From the NCBI GenBank assembly GCA_025356055.1, contig JANXUU010000018.1, positions 1 to 35,347 on the forward strand: 35,347 bases of DNA. Direction: 5' to 3'. The stretch comes from Sphingomonas sp. (GTDB taxonomy: Bacteria > Pseudomonadota > Alphaproteobacteria > Sphingomonadales > Sphingomonadaceae). The translations under genes were made by a program, and so were the position numbers. Shown piece by piece: positions 8,344-17,290 of the stretch (position 1 is the stretch's first letter; every line of letters starts with the position of its first letter). The notes beneath the pieces are model-generated. The model worked only from the letters and a program-made list of their open reading frames with translations, was not told the DNA's origin and did no database searches.

Positions 8344-9498
8344 ATGGAATTCGACTTTGCACTGGGCGAGATGGCCGACACGATCCGAGAAACGACCCAG
8401 CGCTTTGCGGCCGACAAGATCGCCCCCCTCGCTGCCGAGATCGACGCCGCCGACCGCTTTCCGATCGAGCTGTGGCCGCAGATGGGCGAGCTCGGGCTCC
8501 ACGGCATCACCGTTGAGGAGGAATGGGGCGGCCTCGGCCTCGGCTACCTCGAACATGTCGTCGCGCAGGAGGAAATCGCGCGCGCCTCTGCCTCGGTCGG
8601 GCTCTCCTACGGCGCCCACTCGAACCTGTGCGTCAACCAGGTCCGCCGCTGGGCCAATGACGACCAGAAGCGCAAATATCTTCCCAAGCTGATCTCGGGC
8701 AAACATGTCGGCGCGCTGGCGATGAGCGAGGCTGGCGCCGGCTCCGACGTCGTCTCGATGAAGCTCAAGGCCGAGAAATCGGGAAACGGCTATCGCCTCA
8801 ATGGCACGAAGTTCTGGATCACTAACGGCGCCTATGCCGATGTGCTGGTGGTCTATGCCAAGACCGGCGGGCCGGACGCCAAGGCCAGCCGCGCCATCAC
8901 CACCTTCCTCATCGAAAAAGGCACCCCCGGCTTCTCGATCGGCCAGAAGATCGACAAGATGGGGATGCGCGGCTCACCGACGTCGGAGCTGGTGTTCGAC
9001 GACTGCTTCGTCTCCGACGACCAAATCATGGGACCCGAGAATGGCGGCGTCGGTGTGCTGATGAGCGGGCTCGATTACGAGCGCACCGTCCTCGCCGGAA
9101 TCCAGCTCGGCATCATGCAGGCGTGCCTCGACGTCGTCCTGCCCTACGTCCGAGAGCGCAAGCAATTCGGCTCGGCAATCGGAAGCTTTCAGCTTATCCA
9201 GGCAAAGATCGCCGACATGTACGTTGCCCTCAATTCCGCCCGAGCCTACGTTTACGCCGTTGCGCGCAGTTGCGATGCGGGCAAGACCACCCGCTTCGAT
9301 GCTGCGGGCGCGATCCTGCTCGCCAGCGAATCCGCCTTCAAGGTCGCCGGCGAAGCGGTGCAAGCCCTCGGCGGCGCGGGCTACACCAAGGACTGGCCGG
9401 TCGAACGCTTCCTGCGCGACGCCAAGCTGCTCGACATCGGCGCCGGAACCAACGAAATCCGCCGCATGCTGATCGGCCGCGAGCTGATCGGGGCTTAA
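8344..9498 (+). CDS. ivd: Isovaleryl-CoA dehydrogenase
   Basis: This acyl-CoA dehydrogenase flavoenzyme converts isovaleryl-CoA to 3-methylcrotonyl-CoA in leucine degradation. The 384-residue frame has the family's usual length. It shows A-M-S-E-A-G-A-G-S-D-V (FAD/substrate loop), K-F-W-I-T-N-G, and the C-terminal Q-A-L-G-G-A-G-Y-T and L-D-I-G-A-G-T-N-E-I-R-R signatures. The catalytic base lies in GLDYERTVLAG (E246), the helix-G position that distinguishes isovaleryl-CoA dehydrogenases from most relatives, where the Glu is near the C-terminus. The ATG at 8344 follows CGGGAG; a GTG two codons earlier is possible. Methylcrotonyl-CoA carboxylase genes lie 2 kb downstream, supporting the role. 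Confidence 0.93.
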   Translation: MEFDFALGEMADTIRETTQRFAADKIAPLAAEIDAADRFPIELWPQMGELGLHGITVEEEWGGLGLGYLEHVVAQEEIARASASVGLSYGAHSNLCVNQVRRWANDDQKRKYLPKLISGKHVGALAMSEAGAGSDVVSMKLKAEKSGNGYRLNGTKFWITNGAYADVLVVYAKTGGPDAKASRAITTFLIEKGTPGFSIGQKIDKMGMRGSPTSELVFDDCFVSDDQIMGPENGGVGVLMSGLDYERTVLAGIQLGIMQACLDVVLPYVRERKQFGSAIGSFQLIQAKIADMYVALNSARAYVYAVARSCDAGKTTRFDAAGAILLASESAFKVAGEAVQALGGAGYTKDWPVERFLRDAKLLDIGAGTNEIRRMLIGRELIGA

Positions 9499-9499
9499 C

Positions 9500-11578
9500 T
9501 CACCAAACGTGGACCCGCTTGTCCGGCGCAAGATACAGCTTGTCGCCCGGCTTGACCCCGAACGCATCGTACCACGCGTCGAGATTGCGCACTGTCAGCG
9601 CGCGATACTGGTCCGGCGAGTGGCCATCGGTGGCAATGCGGCTGCGGACCGCCTCCTCGCGCGCCTTGTCGGCCCACGCCTGGGCATAGGCGATGAAGAA
9701 ACGCTGGTCGCCGGTGAAGCCGTCGATGACCGGCGCCGGCTTCCCGCCGAGCGATACCTTGTAGGCATCGAGCGCTGCGGACAGGCCGGCGACGTCGGCG
9801 ATGTTCTCGCTCAGCGTCAGCGGGCCGTTGACGTGAACTCCGGGGTAGGGGCTGTACTGGTCATACTGGTCGGCAAGCGCCTTCCCCGACTGGGTGAAGT
9901 GGGTGAAATCGGCCGGGGTCCACCAGTTGCGCATGACTCCGGTCGAATCGAACAGCGCGCCATTATTGTCGAAGCTGTGACTGATCTCGTGGCCGATCAC
10001 CGCGCCGATCGCGCCATAGTTGAAGGCCGCGTCGGCATTGGGGTCGAAGAACGGCTTGACCAGGATCGCCGCCGGGAAGTTGAGCGCGTTCTGGACCGGC
10101 AGATTGACCGCGTTGACGAGTTGCGGCGGCATCCACCATTCGGCGCGATCCATTGGCTTGCCGACCTTGGCGCGTTGGACCCTGGTCTTGGCGAGGCTCG
10201 CAGCTTTCGCATTGGCATAAGCGTCGGTCGGGCTGATCGAGAGTCCGCTGTCGTCGCGCCACTGGTTGGGGTAGCCGACGCCGACAATGATCGAGCTGAC
10301 CTTCTTGATCGCCTCGGCCTTGGTGGCGGGAGCCATCCACGTCAGCGCGTCGACCCGTTTGGCGAACGCAGCCTTGATGCCCTCGGCCATCTTCTCGATC
10401 TCAGCCTTGGCGGCGGCCGGGAAATATTTGGCAACATAAGCCTTTCCGACGGCGTCCTCGAGCGCGCTGCTGGTGGCGTTCATCGCCAGCTTTTCGCGCG
10501 GGCGCTGCTGCGGAATGCCGTTGATCGCCGTGCCGGTGAAGGCGAAGCTTGCGTCCCGGATCGCCGCCGGGAGGACCGATGCGCGTTCATTGAGGGTATG
10601 GAAGGCAAGCCAGTCCTTCCACGCGTCGAGCGGCTCCGAGCCCACGAGCGCTGCAAGCCTCGGGATCGCGGCGGCGTGATAGGCTTCGAATTTCGGCGCG
10701 GAGCCAAGCTTGGCGGCGTCGAGCAGCGCACTCCAGTCGATGCCCGGAGCCTTGGCTTGCAAGTCGGCAGGGGTCCACACTTCGGCGGCCTTGGTGAAAT
10801 CCTCGCTGTCGGCGCGGCTCTCGTGCGCCTGGGCAATCTTGGTCTCGAGCGCGATGACGCGGGCGGCGGCGGCGGCCGGATCGGGAACGCCGGCGGCCTT
10901 CATCACCGTTTCGACATAGGTCCGATATTTCGCGCGCAGCCCCGCCATCTTGGCGTCGCCCGAAAGATAATATTCGCGTTCGGGCATGCCGAGCCCGCCC
11001 TGGAGCAGGTAGGGAAGCGTCTCGCCCGGGGTCTTGAGCCCTTGCGTGACGAACAGCCCGAACAGATGGTCCGTCTTGTAGTTGGTCGAATTGAACGGAT
11101 CGACGTCGGCGCGCAGCGTTCCGCCGATCGCGCTCGCCAGCGCGCGCTTGTCCGCAATCGCGGCAATCGCATCGAGGTCCCCCCTAGCCGGTGCCATCCC
11201 CGCCTTGTCGATCGCGGCGGTGTCGAGATAGGCCTTGTAGTAATTGACGATCCGCCCCTCGTCGCTGTCCGTCGCTGGGTTCGACTTGAGTAGCGCGTCC
11301 ATCATTTCGCGCGTGTTCTTCTCGCGCTGTTGGTCGGCGATGTAGAAGCCCCCAACCGACGAGCGGTCGGCCGGGATGACGGTACGCTTGACCCAGTTGC
11401 CGTTGGCATAGGCGAAGAAGTCGTCACCCGGCTTGACGCTCTTGTCGAGGCTGGAGAGGTCGATACCGGAGACGCTCCCGGGCTTGATTTGCTGGGTCGC
11501 CGCATCGTTGCCGCCGTTGTTGCTGCACGCGGCCATGGCCAGGCTCGACACGCACAGCAGCAGGATGGAGCGCTTCAT
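9500..11578 (-). CDS. M13-family (neprilysin/PepO-like) zinc metallopeptidase lipoprotein
   Basis: The 692-residue endopeptidase starts with a lipoprotein signal peptide (MKRSILLLCVSSLAMAACSNN, lipobox A-M-A-A-C, Cys17 lipidated), so it is probably anchored in the envelope facing the periplasm or outside. The long N-terminal Peptidase_M13_N part is followed by the catalytic domain with HEISH (H530, E531, H534) and the third ligand in ENIADVAGL (E591, D595), the spacing expected for M13. The C-terminus ends in V-H-V-W, matching the family's R-V-W end. It is convergent with ivd (one base apart) and divergent from the carboxylase genes. It interrupts the leucine pathway but has no obvious functional link to it. 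Confidence 0.93.
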   Translation of the reverse strand: MKRSILLLCVSSLAMAACSNNGGNDAATQQIKPGSVSGIDLSSLDKSVKPGDDFFAYANGNWVKRTVIPADRSSVGGFYIADQQREKNTREMMDALLKSNPATDSDEGRIVNYYKAYLDTAAIDKAGMAPARGDLDAIAAIADKRALASAIGGTLRADVDPFNSTNYKTDHLFGLFVTQGLKTPGETLPYLLQGGLGMPEREYYLSGDAKMAGLRAKYRTYVETVMKAAGVPDPAAAAARVIALETKIAQAHESRADSEDFTKAAEVWTPADLQAKAPGIDWSALLDAAKLGSAPKFEAYHAAAIPRLAALVGSEPLDAWKDWLAFHTLNERASVLPAAIRDASFAFTGTAINGIPQQRPREKLAMNATSSALEDAVGKAYVAKYFPAAAKAEIEKMAEGIKAAFAKRVDALTWMAPATKAEAIKKVSSIIVGVGYPNQWRDDSGLSISPTDAYANAKAASLAKTRVQRAKVGKPMDRAEWWMPPQLVNAVNLPVQNALNFPAAILVKPFFDPNADAAFNYGAIGAVIGHEISHSFDNNGALFDSTGVMRNWWTPADFTHFTQSGKALADQYDQYSPYPGVHVNGPLTLSENIADVAGLSAALDAYKVSLGGKPAPVIDGFTGDQRFFIAYAQAWADKAREEAVRSRIATDGHSPDQYRALTVRNLDAWYDAFGVKPGDKLYLAPDKRVHVW

Positions 11579-11705
11579 CGGACATTCCTCTCGATCATGA
11601 TCTTGTGGCTTCGCTATGGCGCGGATCGGGCGCCGCTTTCAATGGCTAAGCGGAGCGGCTAGTCGCGCATCAACGATTGTTTCGACCAACGGGAAGATGC
11701 CGCCG

Positions 11706-13304
11706 ATGAGCGCACCGCGCCTCGACTCCAAGATCGACCTGAGCTCGCCCGAAGCGACTGCCCGCGGCGCGCATAATCGCGCGCTTGCCGAACGATTGCG
11801 CGCGGACGTCGCTCAGGCGGCGCTCGGCGGAACCGAGAAGGCGCGCGACCGTCACACCGCGCGCGGCAAGCTGCTCCCGCGCGACCGCGTCGAACGCCTC
11901 CTCGACCCCGGCTCGCCGTTCCTCGAGATCGGCCAACTCGCCGCTAACGATTTGTATGACGGCGAAGTCCCCGGTGCGGGACTGATTACGGGCATCGGGC
12001 GGGTGTCCGGACGGCAGGTGATGATCGTCTGCAACGACGCGACGGTGAAGGGCGGGACCTATTATCCGCTGACGGTCAAGAAGCACCTGCGCGCTCAGGA
12101 AATCGCCGAGGCCAACCGTCTGCCGTGCGTCTATCTTGTCGACAGCGGCGGCGCCAACCTGCCACATCAGGCCGAAGTCTTCCCCGACCGCGACCATTTC
12201 GGCCGCATCTTCTACAACCAGGCGCAGATGAGCTCGCAGGGCATCGCCCAGATCGCGTGCGTCATGGGGAGCTGCACGGCTGGCGGCGCCTATGTCCCCG
12301 CCATGTCCGACGAGAGCGTGATCGTCCGCGAACAAGGCACGATCTTTCTCGCTGGCCCGCCGTTGGTGAAGGCGGCAACGGGCGAAGAGATCAGCGCGGA
12401 AGAACTCGGCGGCGGCGACCTCCATGCGCGCAAGTCGGGCGTCGTTGATCACCTCGCCGAAAATGACGAGCACGCGTTGACCATCGTCCGCGACATCGTC
12501 TCGACGCTGCCCGCTTCGACCACCGCGATCGACACCCGCGAACCCCGGCCGCCGCTGTTTGACCCGGACGAATTGTACGGTCTCATCCCGGAGGACGTGC
12601 GCGCGCCCTACGACGTCCACGAAGTCATCGCCCGCCTCGTCGACGGGTCGGAATTCCACGAGTTCAAGGCGCTTTATGGGACCAGCCTCGTCTGCGGCTT
12701 CGCCCACATCTGGGGAATGCCGGTCGCGATTCTCGCCAACAACGGCATCCTGTTCAGCGAAAGCGCGCAGAAGGGCGCCCATTTCATCGAGCTTGCCTGC
12801 CAGCGCCGCATCCCCTTGCTGTTCCTGCAGAACATTTCGGGCTTCATGGTCGGCGGCAAATATGAGGCGGAAGGGATCGCCAAGCATGGCGCGAAACTCG
12901 TAACCGCCGTCGCCACCGCGCAGGTGCCCAAGATCACCATCCTCATCGGCGGCAGCTTTGGCGCGGGCAATTATGGCATGTGCGGCCGGGCTTACTCCCC
13001 GCGTTTTCTGTTCAGCTGGCCGAACAGCCGCATCAGCGTGATGGGCGGCGAGCAGGCGGCGTCGGTGCTGGCGACCGTCCACCGCGACGCCGATACTTGG
13101 ACTCCCGAGCAAGCCGAAGCTTTCAAGCAACCGATCCGCGAGGATTATGAAGCGCAAGGCAGCCCGTGGCACGCGACCGCGCGCCTGTGGGACGACGGCA
13201 TCATCGACCCCGCCCAAACCCGCGACGTCCTCGGCCTCGCTCTCGCCGCCACCCTCAACGCCCCCATCCCCGAACGCGCGTCGTTCGGGGTGTTCCGGAT
13301 GTAG
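11706..13304 (+). CDS. mccB: Methylcrotonyl-CoA carboxylase, carboxyltransferase (beta) subunit
   Basis: The 532-residue subunit transfers CO2 from biotin to 3-methylcrotonyl-CoA, the second step shown here of leucine breakdown. Family signatures include [25 protein letters not shown], the oxyanion/CoA segment [11 protein letters not shown], and [16 protein letters not shown] with [14 protein letters not shown], characteristic of methylcrotonyl/geranyl-CoA carboxylases. The start at 11706 has GGGAAG nine bases upstream; ATGs at 11697 and 11616 are less likely. The alpha subunit begins six bases after the stop. Geranyl-CoA carboxylase is the main alternative; the nearby ivd favours leucine degradation. 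Confidence 0.92.
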   Translation: MSAPRLDSKIDLSSPEATARGAHNRALAERLRADVAQAALGGTEKARDRHTARGKLLPRDRVERLLDPGSPFLEIGQLAANDLYDGEVPGAGLITGIGRVSGRQVMIVCNDATVKGGTYYPLTVKKHLRAQEIAEANRLPCVYLVDSGGANLPHQAEVFPDRDHFGRIFYNQAQMSSQGIAQIACVMGSCTAGGAYVPAMSDESVIVREQGTIFLAGPPLVKAATGEEISAEELGGGDLHARKSGVVDHLAENDEHALTIVRDIVSTLPASTTAIDTREPRPPLFDPDELYGLIPEDVRAPYDVHEVIARLVDGSEFHEFKALYGTSLVCGFAHIWGMPVAILANNGILFSESAQKGAHFIELACQRRIPLLFLQNISGFMVGGKYEAEGIAKHGAKLVTAVATAQVPKITILIGGSFGAGNYGMCGRAYSPRFLFSWPNSRISVMGGEQAASVLATVHRDADTWTPEQAEAFKQPIREDYEAQGSPWHATARLWDDGIIDPAQTRDVLGLALAATLNAPIPERASFGVFRM

Positions 13305-13310
13305 CGCGCA

Positions 13311-15203
13311 ATGCTGAAGTCCCTCCTAATCGCTAATCGCGGAGAGATCGCGTGCCGCATTATCCGCACCGCGCGCCGGATGGGCATTCGCACGGTCGCG
13401 GTCTACTCCAATGCCGACGCCAAGGCGCTGCATGTCCGTATGGCCGACGAGGCGGTGCACATTGGGCCATCCCCCGCACGCGAATCCTATCTTGTCGGCG
13501 ACAAGATCATCGCCGCCGCGAAGGCGAACAATGCCGAGGCGATCCACCCCGGCTATGGCTTCCTGTCCGAGAACGCCGACTTCGCGCAGGCCGTGCTCGC
13601 CGCCGGGCTGATCTGGGTCGGCCCGCGCCCCGACTCGATCCGCGCGATGGGCCTCAAGGACGCCGCCAAGCAGCGCATGATCGACGCTGGCGTACCCGTC
13701 ACTCCGGGCTATCTCGGCGCCGACCAGTCCTCCGCGCCCCTCGCCGCCGAAGCGGGCAAGATCGGCTATCCGATCCTCATCAAGGCGGTCGCCGGTGGCG
13801 GCGGCAAGGGGATGCGCCGGGTCGAGGCCCCCGCCGACTTCGCCGACGCGCTCGCCTCGTGCCAGCGCGAGGCCGCCTCCTCGTTCGGCGACGACCGCGT
13901 GCTCCTCGAAAAATACATCCTTTCGCCGCGCCACATCGAAGTGCAGGTGTTCGGCGACACCCACGGCAATGTCGTCCATTTGTTTGAGCGCGACTGCTCG
14001 CTCCAGCGTCGCCACCAGAAAGTCATCGAAGAAGCCCCCGCGCCCGGCATGGACGAGGCGACGCGCGCGGCGCTGTGCGAGACCGCGGTGAAGGCCGCGA
14101 AGGCCGTCGACTATGTCGGCGCAGGCACGATCGAGTTCATCGCCGACGCCAGTGACGGCCTGCGCGCCGACCGCATCTGGTTCATGGAAATGAACACGAG
14201 GCTTCAGGTCGAGCACCCGGTCACCGAGGAGATCACCGGCCAAGACCTCGTCGAATGGCAGCTCCGCATCGCCAGCGGCGAGCCGCTACCCAAGCAACAG
14301 GACGACCTGAGCATCAACGGCCACGCCATCGAAGCTCGCCTTTACGCCGAAGACCCAGCGCGCGACTTCCTTCCCTCCACCGGCCTCCTCGACCATTTCG
14401 ATCTCGGCGAAGAAGGCCGCATCGAAACCGGCGTCGAGGAAGGTGACACTATCTCGCCCTTCTATGACCCGATGATCGCGAAGCTGATCGCCCACGGCGA
14501 CGACCGTAAAGAAGCCATCGGCGCGCTCGCTGCCATCCTCGGCGAAGTGGAAGTCTGGCCTGTCCGGACCAACGCCGGCTTCCTGTTCAATGCGCTCCTC
14601 CATCACGCCTTCGAAGCCTCGGAGATCGACACCGGCTTCATCGAGCGCGAACTCGACGTACTTGTCCCCGACCCCGATCCCGACGACAGCATCTGGCGCG
14701 CCGCCGCAGTGGTCGCACTCACCGAGGACGACGACGACGAAGAACCCTTTGCATGGCTCGCCGGCTTCCGCCTTAATGCCCCGGTTAGCCACCGCGTCGC
14801 CCTCGGCCGCGGCGGCGGTTTCCGTTCAATCTCGCTCGACGATCCCGGCAACACTGCTCCGGCCTCGGGCTTCCGCGATGACGCCCGCGTCGTCGTCTTC
14901 CACGAAGGTCAGGCCCATGGCTTCGATTTCGCCGCGCGCGGTGACGTCGGCGCCACCGCATCCTCCGGCGCCATCCTCTCCCCCATGCCCGGCAAGGTCA
15001 CCGCCGTCGACGTCGCGCTGGGCGACACCGTCACCAAGGGCCAGCGCCTGCTCACGCTCGAAGCAATGAAGATGGAGCATGGCCTCGTCGCTCCGTTCGA
15101 CGGCACCGTCGGCGAACTGAACACATCTACCGGCGCGCAGGTGCAGGTCGATGCGCTTCTCGTCCGCATCGAACCCTCCGCCCACGCGCCGCTCGTCGCC
15201 TAA
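13311..15203 (+). CDS. mccA: Methylcrotonyl-CoA carboxylase, biotin-containing (alpha) subunit
   Basis: The 630-residue subunit has a biotin carboxylase domain (about 1-450: L-L-I-A-N-R-G-E-I-A start, ATP-grasp loop A-G-G-G-G-K-G-M, E-M-N-T-R-L-Q-V-E-H-P-V-T-E), a middle BT-like region (about 450-555) and a C-terminal biotinyl domain (about 560-630) with L-E-A-M-K-M-E-H, Lys587 being the biotin site. It carboxylates its own biotin with bicarbonate and ATP and passes CO2 to the beta subunit. The gene follows mccB by six bases, so the two are one operon. It overlaps the convergent penicillin-binding protein gene by four bases. Methylglutaconyl-CoA hydratase and HMG-CoA lyase genes do not follow. 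Confidence 0.93.
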   Translation: MLKSLLIANRGEIACRIIRTARRMGIRTVAVYSNADAKALHVRMADEAVHIGPSPARESYLVGDKIIAAAKANNAEAIHPGYGFLSENADFAQAVLAAGLIWVGPRPDSIRAMGLKDAAKQRMIDAGVPVTPGYLGADQSSAPLAAEAGKIGYPILIKAVAGGGGKGMRRVEAPADFADALASCQREAASSFGDDRVLLEKYILSPRHIEVQVFGDTHGNVVHLFERDCSLQRRHQKVIEEAPAPGMDEATRAALCETAVKAAKAVDYVGAGTIEFIADASDGLRADRIWFMEMNTRLQVEHPVTEEITGQDLVEWQLRIASGEPLPKQQDDLSINGHAIEARLYAEDPARDFLPSTGLLDHFDLGEEGRIETGVEEGDTISPFYDPMIAKLIAHGDDRKEAIGALAAILGEVEVWPVRTNAGFLFNALLHHAFEASEIDTGFIERELDVLVPDPDPDDSIWRAAAVVALTEDDDDEEPFAWLAGFRLNAPVSHRVALGRGGGFRSISLDDPGNTAPASGFRDDARVVVFHEGQAHGFDFAARGDVGATASSGAILSPMPGKVTAVDVALGDTVTKGQRLLTLEAMKMEHGLVAPFDGTVGELNTSTGAQVQVDALLVRIEPSAHAPLVA

Positions 15204-17176
15204 AGCCCCTTTAAAAACTCATCGACAGCGTCGGCAATGTCGCGGATCGCCTTCGACCCTTCGCTCCACTCCTGCGGCAGGGGCGACTCGTTCGGCGACG
15301 GCGGTGGAGCCACCGGTTCCGGCACATGGAACGCCTGCGGCAACACCGGCCCCGCGCGATGGTCGATCGCCAGTGCCGGCCCCATAAAGCTCTTCCAGAT
15401 CGCCGCGGGCAACGTCCCCCCGCTGACCTTGCCGAGCGACTTGTTGTCGTCGCGCCCGACCCACACCCCGACCACCAAGTCGCCTGCAAACCCGACAAAC
15501 AGCGCGTCACGATTTTCCTGAGTCGTGCCAGTCTTCCCGAACGTCGGCACGTTCAGCGCAGCCCGCCGCCCGGTCCCCTTGTTCGCCGCCGCCCACAGTA
15601 AGTCGAGCATCGGCGCCCAGTCACGGTTTGGATCGAGCCGTCCGCCGCGCTCAAGAATCCCGGAAAACATCGACTGCGGCGCCTCGCCCTTCGCCGGAAT
15701 CCCGCGCGCCGCCACCGGAAAGCGCCCCCCGGCAACTGCGGCATAAGCCGAAGTCAGTTCAATCAAGCTCACCCCGGATGCCCCCAGCGACAGGCTCGGC
15801 CGATCGGCCAACGGGCTGCTCACCCCAAGCTCCCGCGCCGCGCGGATGATATTCCCCCGCCCGACCCGCTCGGCCAACCGCACCGTCGCCGCATTCGACG
15901 ACCTTGCGAACGCCTCGCGCATCGTGATCCGTCCGCGATAAACCCCGTCGCTGTTGACCGGCTTCCACCCGTTGATCGTGATCGGCGTGTCCTCGATTAT
16001 CGTGTCAGGCGTATATCCCGCCCGAAGCGCGGCGAGATAAACGAACAATTTGAACGCCGATCCCGGCTGGCGTCGCGCCTGCGTCGCGCGGTTGAACGGG
16101 CTTTCCTTGTAGCTCCGCCCGCCGACCATCGCGACGACCTCGCCGGTTGGCCGCATGGCCACCAGCGCGACCTGAGCATCGCCTACCGACGCTCCCGCCA
16201 CTGCGCGCACCGCGAGACGCTGGAGGCCGGTATCGAGCGTCGTCGGCACCCGCGTCTGGCCATAATCGGCGGTGAAGCTCGTTGCCGCCGCCGGCGCCAC
16301 CCAATCGGCGAAATAGGTCCCGGTCGGCACCTTGCTGGCGACCCCGCTTGGCCGCGCGAGGACCGTCGCCTGAGCCCGCGCAGCGCTAATCTTCCTCGTC
16401 TCGACCATTTCGCGAAGCACCAACTGCGATCGCGCCTGCGCCGCAGCGAGATGCTGCGTCGGCGCCAACCGCGAAGGCGCCTGCACCATCCCCGCCAGCA
16501 TCGCCGATTGCGCTAGGCTTAGGTCCTCGGGCTCGCGCCCGAAATAATGATGCCCAGCAGCGCGCAGTCCATAGACGCCGTCGCCAAAATACACCGACGA
16601 CATATAGCGTGAGAGGATTTCCTGCTTTGTCAGCCACGCCTCGAGCCAGAACGCGATGATCACTTCGTGCGCCTTGCGGCTGATGCTTCGATCAGACGAC
16701 AGGAAGCTTGTCTTGGCCAGCTGCTGGGTTATCGTCGACCCGCCCTCGCGCACGCCCCCGGCTTGCATGTTTGCCACCATCGCACGCGCAATCCCCCGGG
16801 GATCGATCCCCCAGTGCGAGTAGAACCGCCGGTCCTCAATCGCCACGAACGCCGCCGGCGTCAGCGGGTTGAGCTTCGCCACCTCGACCGGCGCTTCCTT
16901 GACCGCCCCGCGCCGAGCGATCGGCTGGCCGTCCTCGGATAACAGCAGCATCGCCGGTGCCGGCAGCGGCTCGAGCGCGCGCGACAGCGGTGCGGTCACC
17001 ACCAGCCACAGGATCGTCGCCACCAACAGCGTAAACAAACCATAAGCGCCATATTTGACCAGCATCCGCCGCCGCCGCGGATTAGGGACGACCGGCGGAA
17101 CCCCCGGAGCGAGAGGATCAGGTAACTCCTCGACATTCACGCCACCGCGCTGCCAGATCTGGTCGCTGTCGGCCAT
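15200..17176 (-). CDS. Bifunctional penicillin-binding protein (class A; GT51 transglycosylase plus transpeptidase)
   Basis: The 658-residue protein builds peptidoglycan on the outer face of the inner membrane. It has a cytoplasmic Pro/Arg-rich head, one TM helix (about 42-62), a GT51 domain with catalytic Glu in IEDRRFYSHWGID (E114) and G-G-S-T-I-T-Q-Q-L-A-K-T, then a transpeptidase domain with QPGSAFK (S373, K376), SSN (426-428) and KTGTT (from K548). The tail is Pro-rich and ends in a short helix. The start at 17176 is chosen over 17188 because GAGGAG lies about six bases upstream. It is shorter than PBP1A of enteric bacteria and lacks the OB insertion. Divergent from the solute-binding gene; the gap 17177-17290 shows no recognisable operator. 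Confidence 0.92.
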   Translation of the reverse strand: MADSDQIWQRGGVNVEELPDPLAPGVPPVVPNPRRRRMLVKYGAYGLFTLLVATILWLVVTAPLSRALEPLPAPAMLLLSEDGQPIARRGAVKEAPVEVAKLNPLTPAAFVAIEDRRFYSHWGIDPRGIARAMVANMQAGGVREGGSTITQQLAKTSFLSSDRSISRKAHEVIIAFWLEAWLTKQEILSRYMSSVYFGDGVYGLRAAGHHYFGREPEDLSLAQSAMLAGMVQAPSRLAPTQHLAAAQARSQLVLREMVETRKISAARAQATVLARPSGVASKVPTGTYFADWVAPAAATSFTADYGQTRVPTTLDTGLQRLAVRAVAGASVGDAQVALVAMRPTGEVVAMVGGRSYKESPFNRATQARRQPGSAFKLFVYLAALRAGYTPDTIIEDTPITINGWKPVNSDGVYRGRITMREAFARSSNAATVRLAERVGRGNIIRAARELGVSSPLADRPSLSLGASGVSLIELTSAYAAVAGGRFPVAARGIPAKGEAPQSMFSGILERGGRLDPNRDWAPMLDLLWAAANKGTGRRAALNVPTFGKTGTTQENRDALFVGFAGDLVVGVWVGRDDNKSLGKVSGGTLPAAIWKSFMGPALAIDHRAGPVLPQAFHVPEPVAPPPSPNESPLPQEWSEGSKAIRDIADAVDEFLKGL

Positions 17177-17290
17177 TCGTCTCCTCAACGCATCAAGCGT
17201 GTCGCGCTACTGCCTTATCCTAGTAAAACACTTCGCTTCACCAATCCAGACGGTTTACGAACCGTGCACAGCCACTAAACCAATCGGATC

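Noticed and set aside
9509-11293. 594-residue plus-strand open frame
   Set aside because: It is antisense to the M13 peptidase, which has all its catalytic motifs; composition shadow.
11670-13217. 515-residue minus-strand open frame
   Set aside because: It is antisense to the well-supported carboxyltransferase subunit.
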